From: Gnetum montanum
Taxonomy: Eukaryota > Streptophyta > Gnetopsida > Gnetales > Gnetaceae
NCBI GenBank assembly: GCA_015680685.1
Contig: MNCI01037735.1
Coordinates: 64,551-109,512, forward strand
Length of the DNA: 44,962 nucleotides
Direction of reading: 5' to 3'
The first letter of the stretch is position 1. Each line of letters opens with the position of its first letter. Shown here in pieces: positions 22,138 to 32,499 of this stretch. The notes beneath the pieces were generated by a model, which ran no database searches, was not told where the DNA came from, and saw only the letters and a list, made by a program, of their open reading frames with translations. The position numbers were made by a program, and so were the translations under genes.

Positions 22138-22143
22138 AATAAA
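22138..22143 (+). terminator. Candidate polyadenylation signal of the pyruvate kinase gene
   Basis: A canonical AATAAA about 104 nt after the stop codon, in a T-rich context. In plants such signals are loose, so the actual cleavage site is not defined by this alone. Confidence 0.5.
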
Positions 22144-22144
22144 T

Positions 22145-22529
22145 ATCTGGTTCCTGTTGTTGGGGATTGGTTTTATTCGATCAGTTTGTACCGTTTGGCA
22201 CCCGGCCATCAACCAGACCATCCTCATGGCTAGGGCCTTGATTTTGTTTCCGACAGCAAATTTGTATGGAGTGTCTATTTTCCATCATCCAATTCAAAAT
22301 TTTAAAACTTGCAAATTTTGAACCAAGAACTAGATGGAGAACGGGAAAAACTAAAAAACATTTAGATAAATGAGGATCTTCCTTAAAAGGAACAATGGAA
22401 AAAAGGGTGAACAATGGAAAAAAGTTAAGGTAACTTGTGAATTGGTAGCATACTTAAATGTTAGCAATGTGGTAGTCATTACAAATAAGCAATATTCCAA
22501 AAATTATTCAAATCACATATAGGCCCTTT
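22145..22529. other. Short intergenic stretch
   Basis: I see no gene. A 77-codon minus-strand open frame (22181-22414) shows no recognisable motif. The LINE relic begins after this stretch. Confidence 0.4.
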
Positions 22530-23897
22530 AAGGTGTGGATTTTTTAACATTGATGGTGGAATAGCAAATAAAGTTGTTTCTTTAACTAGTATTAGCTTTT
22601 TTGATAGCTTTGATATTTTTGATTTTGTTGAAACTTGGCAAGATGTTGGTTCTATAGATTTTGTAGTTCCTAGATTTATTAAATTTTTTGCAAAGAATAG
22701 GGCAAAGAGGCAAACCTTTAAGGGGCACTGTACTGTTAGTAAGGAAATTTTTTGAAAATTGTGTGCTTTTAGAAAGAATCGATGATCATAAACAATATAT
22801 TTGGCTAAAAATCTTATGTCAGCATGGTTATGTATTCCTTGTTGTATGCTATTTTGCTCTTGGAGATGCTACATTGTATGATTCTATAGAGTTGTCTAAT
22901 GATCATCCTTTTCAATTATTAGGCAAAGATATTATAGAATTTGCAACAAAAAGCTTAGCATTTATTGGCAGAGATTTTAATGTAAGGATAGGTTCAAAGA
23001 AAACAAAAATTATTCAATGGCAACATAATGTTGGTAGTTTAGATATTGTTGAAGATCACAATTGGACCCAACATTTTGCAAATGGCACTATCAATAAGAT
23101 GGGCCAACAATTATTAAAATGGACAGAAATTTTTGATCTTCTAATTTACAATAGACTTGCTAGATTTCCTCAATCTTCATCATTTACTTTCGTAAGACCT
23201 CAAGGTAACTCTTAGATTGATTTGCTTTTATGTTCTTATAAATATATTAATTTTATTAAGGATTTGAAAGTTAGAGAAGATTTGGTGGAGAATAAGGAGT
23301 TTTTGTTGCAAATTCCAATTGTTTTTTAGACAACAAATAATAAGAATAGAGAAAAATGTTAGTACAAACTCATCTTAGCAGTCAAGGAAAAATATATGAA
23401 TCTAGTACATAATAAATGGGCTTTTGAAAGACAACATAAAAAGCTTAAACAAACTTGACTTACAACACCTAAATAAGTTGTGCATTGATTACAACAAGGT
23501 GTTCAAAAGATTTGGTTTGATGAGGAATGCATGCAAGCTAGGTAGAATATTAAGAATGCAAATAAGAGTCATAGATAAAGTTTAGTTAAGGCATATAAGT
23601 GCTTGATTAGAAGCAAAAGAAGAAAATTTCTCAAGAATAGCAAGAATATTTTGCTTACATAATTAAAAAAGAATCTAGACAGTTTTGGCACTATTATCGT
23701 CATAAAGCCTCTTTATCATTTAATTTTTCTTTTAAAAATATTTTCTTATTTTACAATATGTTATTTATAGGATAAGATGATAATTCTACTACTATTGTAC
23801 AACAAGCAACTCTCCAATTTACTTTAGAAAAAGTCATAGAGGGTATTAAGAATCTATCATCTAGCAAATGAGTACGATGGGATGTTAAGCTCTAAGG
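22530..23897 (+). pseudogene. LINE ORF2 relic, endonuclease part (left half of a split element)
   Basis: The frame starts with FNIDGGIANKV, the usual beginning of an APE-type endonuclease, then FVETW. A fairly open stretch (22688-23215) contains GRDFNVRIG, matching the GDFNARIG core, and SSFTFVRPQGNS followed after one stop by IDLLL, matching the domain's C-terminal STFxxxxGxSxIDYIL. Further on, a TLEKVIEGIKNLSSSK-like segment (about 23820-23870) corresponds to the block before the reverse transcriptase fingers. The element breaks off near 23897 and continues at about 28141. Several stops make it non-functional, though it is better preserved than its neighbours. Confidence 0.7.
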
Positions 23898-26800
23898 GTT
23901 AGCATGAGGAACAAAATGAGTTCAAGGTGGAGCTCGAACTAGAAAACTTCGTAGAGAGCCTATTTCAACAATTAGCTCCCCAAGCCACTATACCCACCTC
24001 AGTCTCTTCTACATCCTCCATGGGATAATTTCCTTAACCTTCATTACCTATTTATCCAACCATGTTTGGGCTAGCATCCATTATAGCAATGCATTAGGCA
24101 CAATCGGTGCCCATTTTCTCATCCATGCCTTTTGCCATGAACCTCAATTTGCACGACCCTCACTGATGGTTCTCACCACCACTCACCTCTTCTCTGTACA
24201 AGTGGACCTCATAGTAGGACAAAAAATAACCCAAGGATCATAAAAACCCTTTGTACCCTTTATTCCCCAAGTACTTGCTTCAACCTTCTTTTCATTATTT
24301 GGCCCCCCTATAACCGTGATGACCCAGCCTCTCCCTGTTGTGCCACAACCTATCGCAACACCATAGACATCCCAACTCACACTATAACCATTTGTACAGA
24401 TGCCACAACCTACTGGCATGTCCCAAGGTTTAGATCAAGCATTCCAAATGATCCAAGATCTAACAAAAGAGTTACAGAAGCTTAAGACCTCCACAATCCA
24501 AATGGCAAACATCATGGATTTCTATCACGATGACCTAGTTAGTCCTACCATTCCACAGATAACTCTTCCATTAGGCATCCCCATATCTTAATTTACTAAG
24601 TACACTAGTGAGGAAAACCCTTATGCTTACCTTATAACCTTCCATTTTAAGTATTTGTTGCTGCAAGCCTAGCCACATATGATAATGCAAAACTTTCCCA
24701 TGTCCCTTACCAAGAAAGCCTTAGACTAGTACCATGTGCTACTAAGAGGATCCATATCCTCACTTGAAGACTTAATTTCACAGTACATTAACCCTTTTAA
24801 GTACAACTTGAAACCCAACATGAGTCTTGACTAATTAATGAAGGTCAAGCAAGGATCCTTAAGCTAATACAAAAGTTTATACAATGATGGAATACTCTTC
24901 TTAACGAGATTCTAGAACCAACAGCCGAGACTCACCTTCTCACCATGTTCAAGGGGATGGTTAATGACTTTATTAAGTCAAAACTTTACTATTTGGACCC
25001 ATAGTCACTCAACCAAGCATTTTCTCAAACCAAGAACATCAAGGATGCCATTGAGGCTAGTCATGACCCAGCCTATGTGACCTATAAGAATCAACACACA
25101 AGGAGGGATAGTAATAAAACCAACCAAGAGCATACAACTATGATCGCAGTAGCAAAAGAGTTTAAACAAGATGAGAGGTGGGGATGACCACCTTACAACA
25201 CATCTTTAGACATGTTGTAGCCAAAACATTGCACTAAGACTAAACTTTGGATGGAAGGATAGGTCTAAGTACACAAGGTTAATTGTAAAGCCCTCTAAGC
25301 TTTTAGAATAGTTGCTCAAACACAACCGTATACAACATAAGCAATTATCTGAGGAAGCCCGTAAGAGGCGATCGTCTTTGTGACATAGCTAGAGATCCAA
25401 CGACAACAACCAAAGACAATCCAAAGCTACCGAAGTACTTCAAACTAGATAGGTATTGTCCTTACCATCAAATGGTTGTTCATGACACTAATTTTGGCCT
25501 AGCATTAAAGGATGACCTCCTAAAGATGATAGACCATAGAGAGTTGGTGTTGAATAAGCCCAACTTTCCAATCACCAACAACAACTCTTACACTATAGCC
25601 TTATTCAAGGAAACCAAATGGTCTAATCCTACTATGAAATCATTTGTCATCATAGTACCACTACATCCCTAAAACAAAAAGCCTAGAGAACCCTTCATCA
25701 TCTAAGTACCACCTCCTCCAGCCCCTAAGAAGCCTTTCATCATACATGTCCCACCTTTAGTGGCATCAACTTCACAACCAAGACCACAAGTTACCAACCC
25801 TCCAAAGCCTATGGAACCATTTGCTATATGGGTCCCTCCACTTTCAACAAGAAAGACTATAATAACCTGTGATCAAATCCCACATATAGTGGCCCACAAC
25901 TCAAAGGTTAACAAGAAACCATCACCCCAACAACGATGAAAACAACCTATCGTCAAACCAACAACCAAGCCCACTAAAGGTGGTCAACAACAAAAGGCTT
26001 CAAATTCAACTAACTCACTGAGGTCTACACCAAGGCCAACTACACCTAGGGACAAGGGGCCTAAGGCACATACATCAAAACCTAGGCCACAAACTCCAGG
26101 AAGAATGGAGGAAGTTAAAATCGCTAAGGACAAAAGGTTGCACATCAAGGGAAAGAATTTTCTCATAACAATGGAACAAGCTAAATGGTCCCTAAAATAA
26201 ACAAACACGTCACTAAACTTGTATGACTTGGTCATGACTTCTTAGACTCATAGGGATGCACTAGCTCAAATGTTGACTTCTATCCCTGTGAGCATAGACA
26301 TGTCGGCTAACAAGGAATCAATCCACTTGGTCAATGAACAAGCTTCACTTAGAGAAAACAGGCATTAACGAATACTTAAATTTCATGATAGTGAGGTGAA
26401 GATTGACTCTAGAAATGGAGAAGTGTTATCCACCCCTATCCTCATCACTATACATGTTGGTAGATACAAGGTTCATCGTGTTCATGTAGATGATGGGATG
26501 AAAAATAATGTGGTACCATTTTCCATTTTTTGACAAGCTAGGCTTAACCAAGAACATCCAAGTAATCATAACCTTAGCACTCAAGTCATTTAATGGCTCA
26601 CAAGTAGCAGCTTGAGGTCTCATCTCCTTCAATTTCCTAGATGATTAGAAATTTCCTACATCTACCAACTTCCTAATGGTTGGGGAGATACTTGGCTTCA
26701 ACTTGATCTTAGGAAGGCCATGGTTAGCTAAGATTCATGCCTTCTTGTTCCCTATACATCAAGAGATTCACTTGCCTTAAAGGGATGGGAAATTTTCATT

Positions 26801-28140
26801 CGTGGAGACAACGTGTCGTTACCTTTGGTTAACTATGTTAATGTCGACCGAGGTTCAAAGGTGGAGTTTCAAGAGGAAACTCTCGATACTCAAACTAGGG
26901 CCAAAAATAAGGATAATAATGAAACAAATAACACTAACTTTGTAGCATTGAATTACCAATGAAAATATGCATAGGATTCCTTGATCTTTCAAAGATCAAA
27001 CAACAACTTTATGGTAAATGTTTCGTCCATTCTTTTGTCAATCGATTCTTCACCTTTGTAACAATATACCAAGTTTCATTGTTGATTCTATCCTTGTATG
27101 CTCTTTCAATAGCATCCCATACTTGCTACACAAGTATGGACAATGGCCCACTAAGGCCTAAAACTGGCAAACTCATAGCCCGCTAAGGCCTAAAACTAGC
27201 AAATTGCATAGCCCGCTAAGGCCTAAAATTGACAAACTCATAGCCCGCTAAGGCCTAAAACTAGCAAATTGCATAGCCCGCTAAGGCCTAATACTGGCAA
27301 ACTCATGATCCATTAAGGCCTAAAACTGGAAAATCGCATGGCCCACCATGGCCTAAAACTAACAAAATGCATGGCTTGCCAAGGACTTAAACTAGTAACA
27401 TGGCCTGTTAAGGCCTAAAACTAGCAAGACCATGGCCCGCCAAGGCCTAAAACTAGCAACATGGCCTACTAATGCCTAAAACTGGAAAAATCTAATACTA
27501 TTTCACCAATATTGACCTTGTTTTAGCATGTGTTTCATACCTTGACTGATTTAGCCTTGTTTCATTATGTTTCAACCTATGTTGACCTTGTTATGCATTT
27601 TTAACCTTCATTCTTTGGCCTAGTAATGTCATTAACTTCATCACTTAGCCCCGTTCCACCAAGTGTTCCCATCATTTAGCCTTTATTTAACCTTATGTAG
27701 CCTTTTTTTCATCTTACTTGTCTTCATCCACATCTTATATCCTTTTTTGACCTTGTTTGCACCTTGTTTAACCATGAAGTAACATGTTTTGGCTAATCCA
27801 TGCATAGTTGCTAGAGTATTTTATGTCATTTTCACATTATTTTCTCATTTTACCTAGGTGCCACTTAATGTGCTTATGGTTGATATGCAAGATTGGAGTA
27901 TGGACACCTAGAAGCAAATTAGTTTACCATCGAACCTAAGTGGACCTCATGGTGATGTTGAACGATGTATCAACCTTAATTACCTAGATCTTGAGCCTGA
28001 GAGTCTAATCAATCACATAGCCTCGATAGAGAAACCTCTAGAATGGCATGAAAACCTAGTCAAACCCTTAACCTTGAGGCCAGTGACATTATCGAGGACT
28101 CTCTAGTTGAGGTTCCTATCATGACACAAAGTGGCTAGAT
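23898..28140 (+). mobile_element. Ty3/Gypsy gag-protease relic inserted in the LINE
   Basis: Around 23900-24600 an N-terminal gag-like part contains ELENFVESLFQQLAP and a Pro-rich run, then GLDQAFQMIQDLTKELQKLK. Around 24600-24830 come the gag core blocks NPYAYLITFHFKYLL, MSLTKKALDWY (Trp codon now a stop) and GSISSLEDL. After a Pro/Lys-rich linker, 26345-26830 resembles a retropepsin: a VHVDDGMKNNVVPF-like segment stands where DGGSALNI is usual, and GFNLILGRPWLAKIHAF corresponds to the ILGRPWL flap end. No reverse transcriptase or LTR was seen. The content suits the Tat/Ogre side of Ty3/Gypsy. A minisatellite occupies 27144-27490, and possible coding remnants return at about 27860-28130. Many stops are present. 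Confidence 0.6.
27144..27490. repeat. Minisatellite, about 11 copies of a 29-34 bp unit
   Basis: Unit starts lie near 27144, 27176, 27209, 27241, 27274, 27305, 27339, 27372, 27401, 27433 and 27462. The core is GCCCGCTAAGGCCTAAAACT. Copies 1-5 alternate between two endings (GGCAAACTCA-type and AGCAAATTGCA-type) with spacings of 32 and 33 bp, so the early part is built of dimers of about 65 bp. Later copies are shorter and more diverged. It lies in the gag-protease relic that splits the LINE. Confidence 0.88.
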
Positions 28141-28600
28141 TTTTTATATACAGAATTATTAAAATGGGCATGATCTACTATTCATAGAGAGATTTGGCAG
28201 AAATTAAATTCACCAATGGAATAAGGATTAATTCAACAGTGAAAAACGAGTAAAGCTACATTGTTATATAAAAAGGAAGATAAAAATTATTTGAACAATT
28301 ATCAAATGATCGTTGTGAGTAATATTTTTGCTAAGTTGTTAGGCACTCTACAAGAAAAGAGAATCAATTCTTAGGTGGAAGGTAAGTAGGTTAGTGTAAG
28401 ATGTCAAGTAGGCTTTAAAAAAAATCACTCTACTATTGATCACTTAATTACTCTTAGACATTACATGGAGTTTGCAAAAATGCCTAATAAATTTTTTTTA
28501 TTTGTTTTATTGATTTTACAAAAACATATGATTTAGTGATCCATAAAAAGCTATAGTTGTGCTTGCATAAAAGAGGTTGCTGGTTCAAGTTACAAGTGTG
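28141..28600 (+). pseudogene. LINE ORF2 relic, reverse transcriptase start (right half of the split element)
   Basis: The frame resumes with ELLKWA followed by the block before the palm, then ATLLYKKEDKNYLNNYQMI, matching the usual PLFKKGDKxxxxNYRxI. It continues VSNIFAKLLGTLQEKRINS, then QVGFKKNHSTIDHLITLRHY, matching QxGFRxxxSTxDHIxxLR. A shifted frame reads IDFTKTYDLVIHKKL, corresponding to FxDFxKAFDxVxxxxL. Orientation and order match the endonuclease part at 22530-23897, so these are inferred to be one LINE. It ends near 28600 without the catalytic YxDD block. Confidence 0.75.
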
Positions 28601-28884
28601 ACACCACCATGTTTGTTATGATGCAAATTAAGATCTATTATAGTATTTCATGTTCTCTTTATTTACAAGAGTGTTAGAACCACAACAATTTGATAGTTTG
28701 GGTAGGGGACAACAAAATACAAAAAAATAAATAATAATATTTAAAAAATTAAGAGTACAGTAGAGACTCTAAAGAAAAATTCCAACATAATACTTAAGAA
28801 GAATATAATTATATTAGATTAGCATCTTACCATCACTCTAAGTAGTGGTTCCCATATTATTTCTTTAATTGAAGGTTTTAATTT

Positions 28885-29022
28885 TTTGTTAGCCTAGTGG
28901 TACGAGTCTTTGCCTGGTAACTATAGGTCACTAGTTCAATTTTCCTAGGTAGCACTAAGTTATCAACTTCTATAAAATTTTGGGGTGTACCTATGTTTTA
29001 ATTATTTTGCATTCCAACACCC
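28885..29022 (+). repeat. tRNA-derived SINE copy
   Basis: The A box TAGCCTAGTGG (28890-28900) matches TRGYNNARNGG fully. A B-box-like AGTTCAATTTT follows about 43 nt later. The copy continues with TAGCACTAAGTTAT and ends GCATTCCAACACCCCC. Confidence 0.65.
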
Positions 29023-29085
29023 CCATAAAAACTTTAAATATGCATTTTAGATATTTCTTTCCCATCAATTAGGGGATGTTGGATA

Positions 29086-29270
29086 GAGGTGTTGAAACCT
29101 AAAAGAATGACTATAAGTACATCCTAAGACATATAGCCAACATGATATATTCAAATAATTATGGACAAATATAACAATGCCTCAAGTGTAACTCAAGTCG
29201 GAAACCTCTTACCTAACAATATAATGAGCTAACCAATTGAGACATCCATCATTGCCTTAAGCATGCTCAA
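29086..29270 (-). repeat. Antisense tRNA-derived SINE-like copy, second head type
   Basis: Its 3' tail (at the left, GGTGTTGAAACC) matches the tail of the other SINEs in reverse complement. Its 5' head on the minus strand reads TCTCAATTGGTTAGCTCA, similar to the D-arm region of a tRNA. The head differs from the TAGCCTAGTGG copies, so it may be a second subfamily or a chimera. Confidence 0.45.
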
Positions 29271-29339
29271 GAAAAAAAATTAAAATAGAGCATAGGCTTA
29301 AATTAAGATAGAGAACACCAAAAACAACATGAAACAATG

Positions 29340-29495
29340 AGGTGTTAACCTAGTGGTAAGACTTTTGATTTGAAGGCTCCAAGTTATGAGTTCAAATCTA
29401 ATAGGCTATGTTGACTTATAAAGTTCTAACTAGATTATATATTTTGGGATGTACCTAGGTTAGAATTATTTAAGCCCCTCATGCCCTCCCCCACC
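29340..29495 (+). repeat. tRNA-derived SINE copy
   Basis: The A box is TAACCTAGTGG (10 of 11) and the B-box-like sequence AGTTCAAATCT. The subtype is the same as at 4741 (AAGACTTTTGATTT). The tail runs into a C-rich then A-rich stretch near 29480-29520. Confidence 0.6.
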
Positions 29496-29509
29496 AAAAA
29501 AAGAAAAAA

Positions 29510-30560
29510 AAGAAAAAACATAAAAAGAAAATTCTTAATATGAGAAATTGGGTAGATCATAATTTGCATCACTATAAATTCATTGCTTAATATTACCCTT
29601 GCATTAATGACCATCAACTATAGCTTGCTTCTCAACAACGTATTGGTCTTTGAGTTAACATTGATTTTGTCAAATAAGGACAAATTTGTGTTATGAGCTA
29701 TTTGTCTAAATTGATCAATACTTCTTGTAGTACAAGTAAAAACATTCACAAAAGCTTATGTCTTCTCTAATTTCTTTGTTACCATTTGATTACTTTTATT
29801 GTTGATATTAACATGATTTTTCATATCTTTAGCTTTACATTATTTTTTTCTATCATCATTTAAACATGTTTTTTCTCTTTTTCAATGTCTTTTTTCTTGT
29901 GTAGAAAATGACAAACATTTAATAAATGTTTGTTACAGTCACAAAAATTGCAAGAATTAGGAAGATTATAATATTTAATTAGTTGAATACCAGACTTTCT
30001 ACTAGCTTGTAGAACCAATTCATTTTTATAGTTAAGAAGATTAATTTCAACAACAACAAAAAAACATTTATGAAAACTAAATTATGTGGAAATAGATTCC
30101 ATATGCTTGATGGAAGTGACAAGACTAATACTTTTTTATTCACCTTTTTAAAAAATTAAAGAAAAGTTAAATAAGTTGAAATAACATAAAACTTTAGAAT
30201 ATTCTTTAAATTAGATATCAAAATCTTGAATCTACTTACAAATAATCAACACTACATGCTTATATATAAAACACCCTATATCCAGTGCATGTTGAACCAT
30301 TGAAGCATTTTCTAGCTCAATAAAAATAAAAATAATAATAATAATAATACCTATCACGAATGACTTAAATGTCATGTTTTTGTATCACATTATTTAATTG
30401 TGAAGCGAAAATTCGATCACAATGTAGGTAACCTAAAAGTTGAATGAACACATATCAGGATGTAAAATCAACTACCAATGACTCATATCCATCATCAAGG
30501 AGAGGAAAACCAGGTATTCTAATTGCATCAACATCACTAGAAGAAGGCATCTCAAATGTT
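29510..30560 (-). pseudogene. LINE ORF1 relic with a CCHC zinc knuckle
   Basis: On the minus strand, near 29955-29910, broken frames contain CNFCDCNKHLLNVC, a perfect CX2CX4HX4C spacing. Upstream of it (higher coordinates) are pieces resembling the DUF4283-type nucleic-acid-binding N-terminal region of plant LINE ORF1 proteins, for example LPNSCNFC just before the knuckle and a YLVFLSLMMD-like segment near 30500. The same LPNSCxxC phrase precedes the knuckle in the plus-strand relic at 31620. It is heavily decayed, with an ATA microsatellite near 30329-30350. Confidence 0.5.
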
Positions 30561-30865
30561 TACTCACCTGCTTGTAAATTTACATTCTAAAAATCAATAA
30601 AAATGTTCACATTAATAAAAGATGCAAACATTTTTGCATCGGTTAAAGAAGTTGAAAGTAATTTAGAATCCTTTATAGAGAAATTTTGGAATCAAATTCA
30701 TTGGAGAAATATTGAAGAAAGAGAAAACATATATGATAAAAAAAATAAAGAAAAACATGAAATCTATTGGAGAAAAATCAAATCCACCACTTGGGGATGT
30801 TAGAACTAAAATTTGATGGTTATATGTACCCCAAGACATGTAGCATATACTATACTTTGTAGTGA

Positions 30866-31015
30866 GATATTATCCTAGTGGTAAGGTTCTTAATTTGGTA
30901 GCTCCAAGTTTTAAGTTTGATTTTATTGAAGAATGTTGAGTTATAAAGTTATAATTTGACTATAGGTATTATGGGTATATATTTGTTAAAAATGCTTCAG
31001 GTTCTAATACCCTCT
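30866..31015 (+). repeat. tRNA-derived SINE copy
   Basis: The A-box-like sequence is TATCCTAGTGG (10 of 11), followed by GTAAGG and a degenerate B box. The tail ends GGTTCTAATACCC. An antisense tail of the same family lies immediately upstream (about 30796-30850), making a second partial inverted pair. Confidence 0.5.
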
Positions 31016-31117
31016 AAACATCATACTTTGTTAATGATAGGTGGCTTAAGTGATTAGATTATTTTCATATTAAATAATAAGTGGTCACTTCGAATCACAC
31101 TTAAGGCATCTTAATAA

Positions 31118-31602
31118 TGGGGCATTAGCCTAGTGGTATGGGTCTTGGCTTGGTAACCCCAACTCACAGGTTGAATTTTGCTAAGTAGCACTAAGTTATA
31201 AACTTCTATCAATCTTGCGGTGTACCTATATTTCACTTATTTAAGGTTTCAACACCCTCCACACTCAAGGCATCTTAATAACGAGGTGTTAGCCTTGTGG
31301 TACAAATCTTGGCCTAGTAATCCTAGGTCATTGATTTGATTCTACTAGGTAGGACATAGTTATAAACTTCTATATATCTTGAGGTGTATGTATGTTTCAA
31401 TTATTTTGGATTCCAATAAGCCCCCCATCCCACACACATACTTAAGGCATCTTTAACAATGAGGTATTAGCCTAGTGGTATGGGTCTTAATCTAGTAACC
31501 CTACGTCACAGGTTCAATTCTACTAGGTAGCACTAAGTTATAAGCTCTATAAATCTTTGGGTGTACCTCTGTCTTAATTATTTCAGGTTCCAACACTCCC
31601 CA
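31118..31602 (+). repeat. Three tandem tRNA-derived SINE copies
   Basis: The copies lie at about 31118-31258, 31282-31416 and 31462-31597. A boxes are TAGCCTAGTGG (31126-31136), TAGCCTTGTGG and TAGCCTAGTGG; the clearest B box is GGTTCAATTCT in the third copy (10 of 11 to GGTTCRANYCC). A short linker, AAGGCATCTT, occurs before the first copy (31103), between copies (about 31267 and 31444) and after the last (about 31608). The array is therefore a head-to-tail repeat of about 165-178 bp including the linker. It ends directly at the LINE ORF1 relic. Confidence 0.75.
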
Positions 31603-31614
31603 CACTTAAGGCAT

Positions 31615-32450
31615 CTTTGAGTAAGGGATTAGACTTTGATATTATGTGCAATGCTACCAAATTCAAAAGTGATGCTTCAAGTAGAATTACCACTTCTTTG
31701 CATTTCTATGAATTGCTTGATGATTTATATAAATCCATTACTCAAGAAATTTCTAGACTACATGTTTTAGTATAAATTCTAGGTTATTTACTTGATTTCT
31801 CAAGTTTTTTGAATCATTTAAATTTGGTTTGGAGACATCAAGGTTCAGATGTCGTCCATGGTCATTATTTTTCAAATTCATTTTTGCTAGTAGAATTTGT
31901 TAATTCAATGATGATTTCTAAGATCCTTAATAATAGTGTTTTCAATCATCATCATGCTTTATTGATTATTTGAAAGTCAACTCTCTCTTTTAGTCTAGCA
32001 TCTCTTGAATTTCAAAAGGTCCTTTATTTTGTTAAATTATTGAATCTTCCATTAGTTTTGAAAAACTTGAAAGGGATATTGTCTCTCATATTGGGTCAAT
32101 CAAGCATTCTGAAACCCTCACTGTGGCTAGTGGTTTTTCCAGAATTTAATAAATGATTGAAGTTGATCTTGATTTTCTTAAGTGAGAAATTCTTCTACAT
32201 GTTGGTGGAATTGATTATGAGAATAAGGTTGTTTATTACAATCTTCCAAATTCATGTGACTATTGTCATTGAGAGGGTCACATGTTTGATTCATGTCCTT
32301 TTTTTACTACAACAAAAGATAGTGCAAGCACATCAGCTATAAGCTATACTATAAATGTTACTAAGGTTTCTTATACAAATGTTATAGGTCCTACTAAGGT
32401 TTTTTTTACATATGCTGCAAATCCCGTGATAATTTCTTTCTACTAACATT
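31615..32450 (+). pseudogene. LINE ORF1 relic (DUF4283-like region plus CCHC zinc knuckle)
   Basis: A plus-strand frame with few stops reads LSKGLDFDIMCNATKF at the start and continues with a region resembling the DUF4283 domain of plant LINE ORF1. Near 32140-32300 it contains VDLDFLK, LLHVGGIDYENKVVYYNLP and CDYCH*EGHMFDSC (the asterisk is a stop), which keeps CX2CX4HX4C spacing. The remainder to about 32450 is Ser/Thr-rich. The role in a living LINE is RNA binding; this copy is broken by several stops. Confidence 0.6.
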
Positions 32451-32499
32451 TCAATAGTTAGCATTATCGGTTCTTGTCATCTTCTTCCATCTTTGCCAC

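Noticed and set aside
27144-27490. CRISPR-like array of short repeats
   Set aside because: Units are contiguous and similar along their full length, with no unique spacers; this is a plant minisatellite.
30603-30803. 66-codon plus-strand open frame next to the SINE cluster
   Set aside because: Lys/Glu/Asn-rich with no motif; lies in repeat debris between a LINE relic and SINE tails.
28885-31602. Genuine tRNA genes, because A and B boxes are visible
   Set aside because: No acceptor stem or full cloverleaf can be drawn, and many copies share a non-tRNA tail; they are SINEs.
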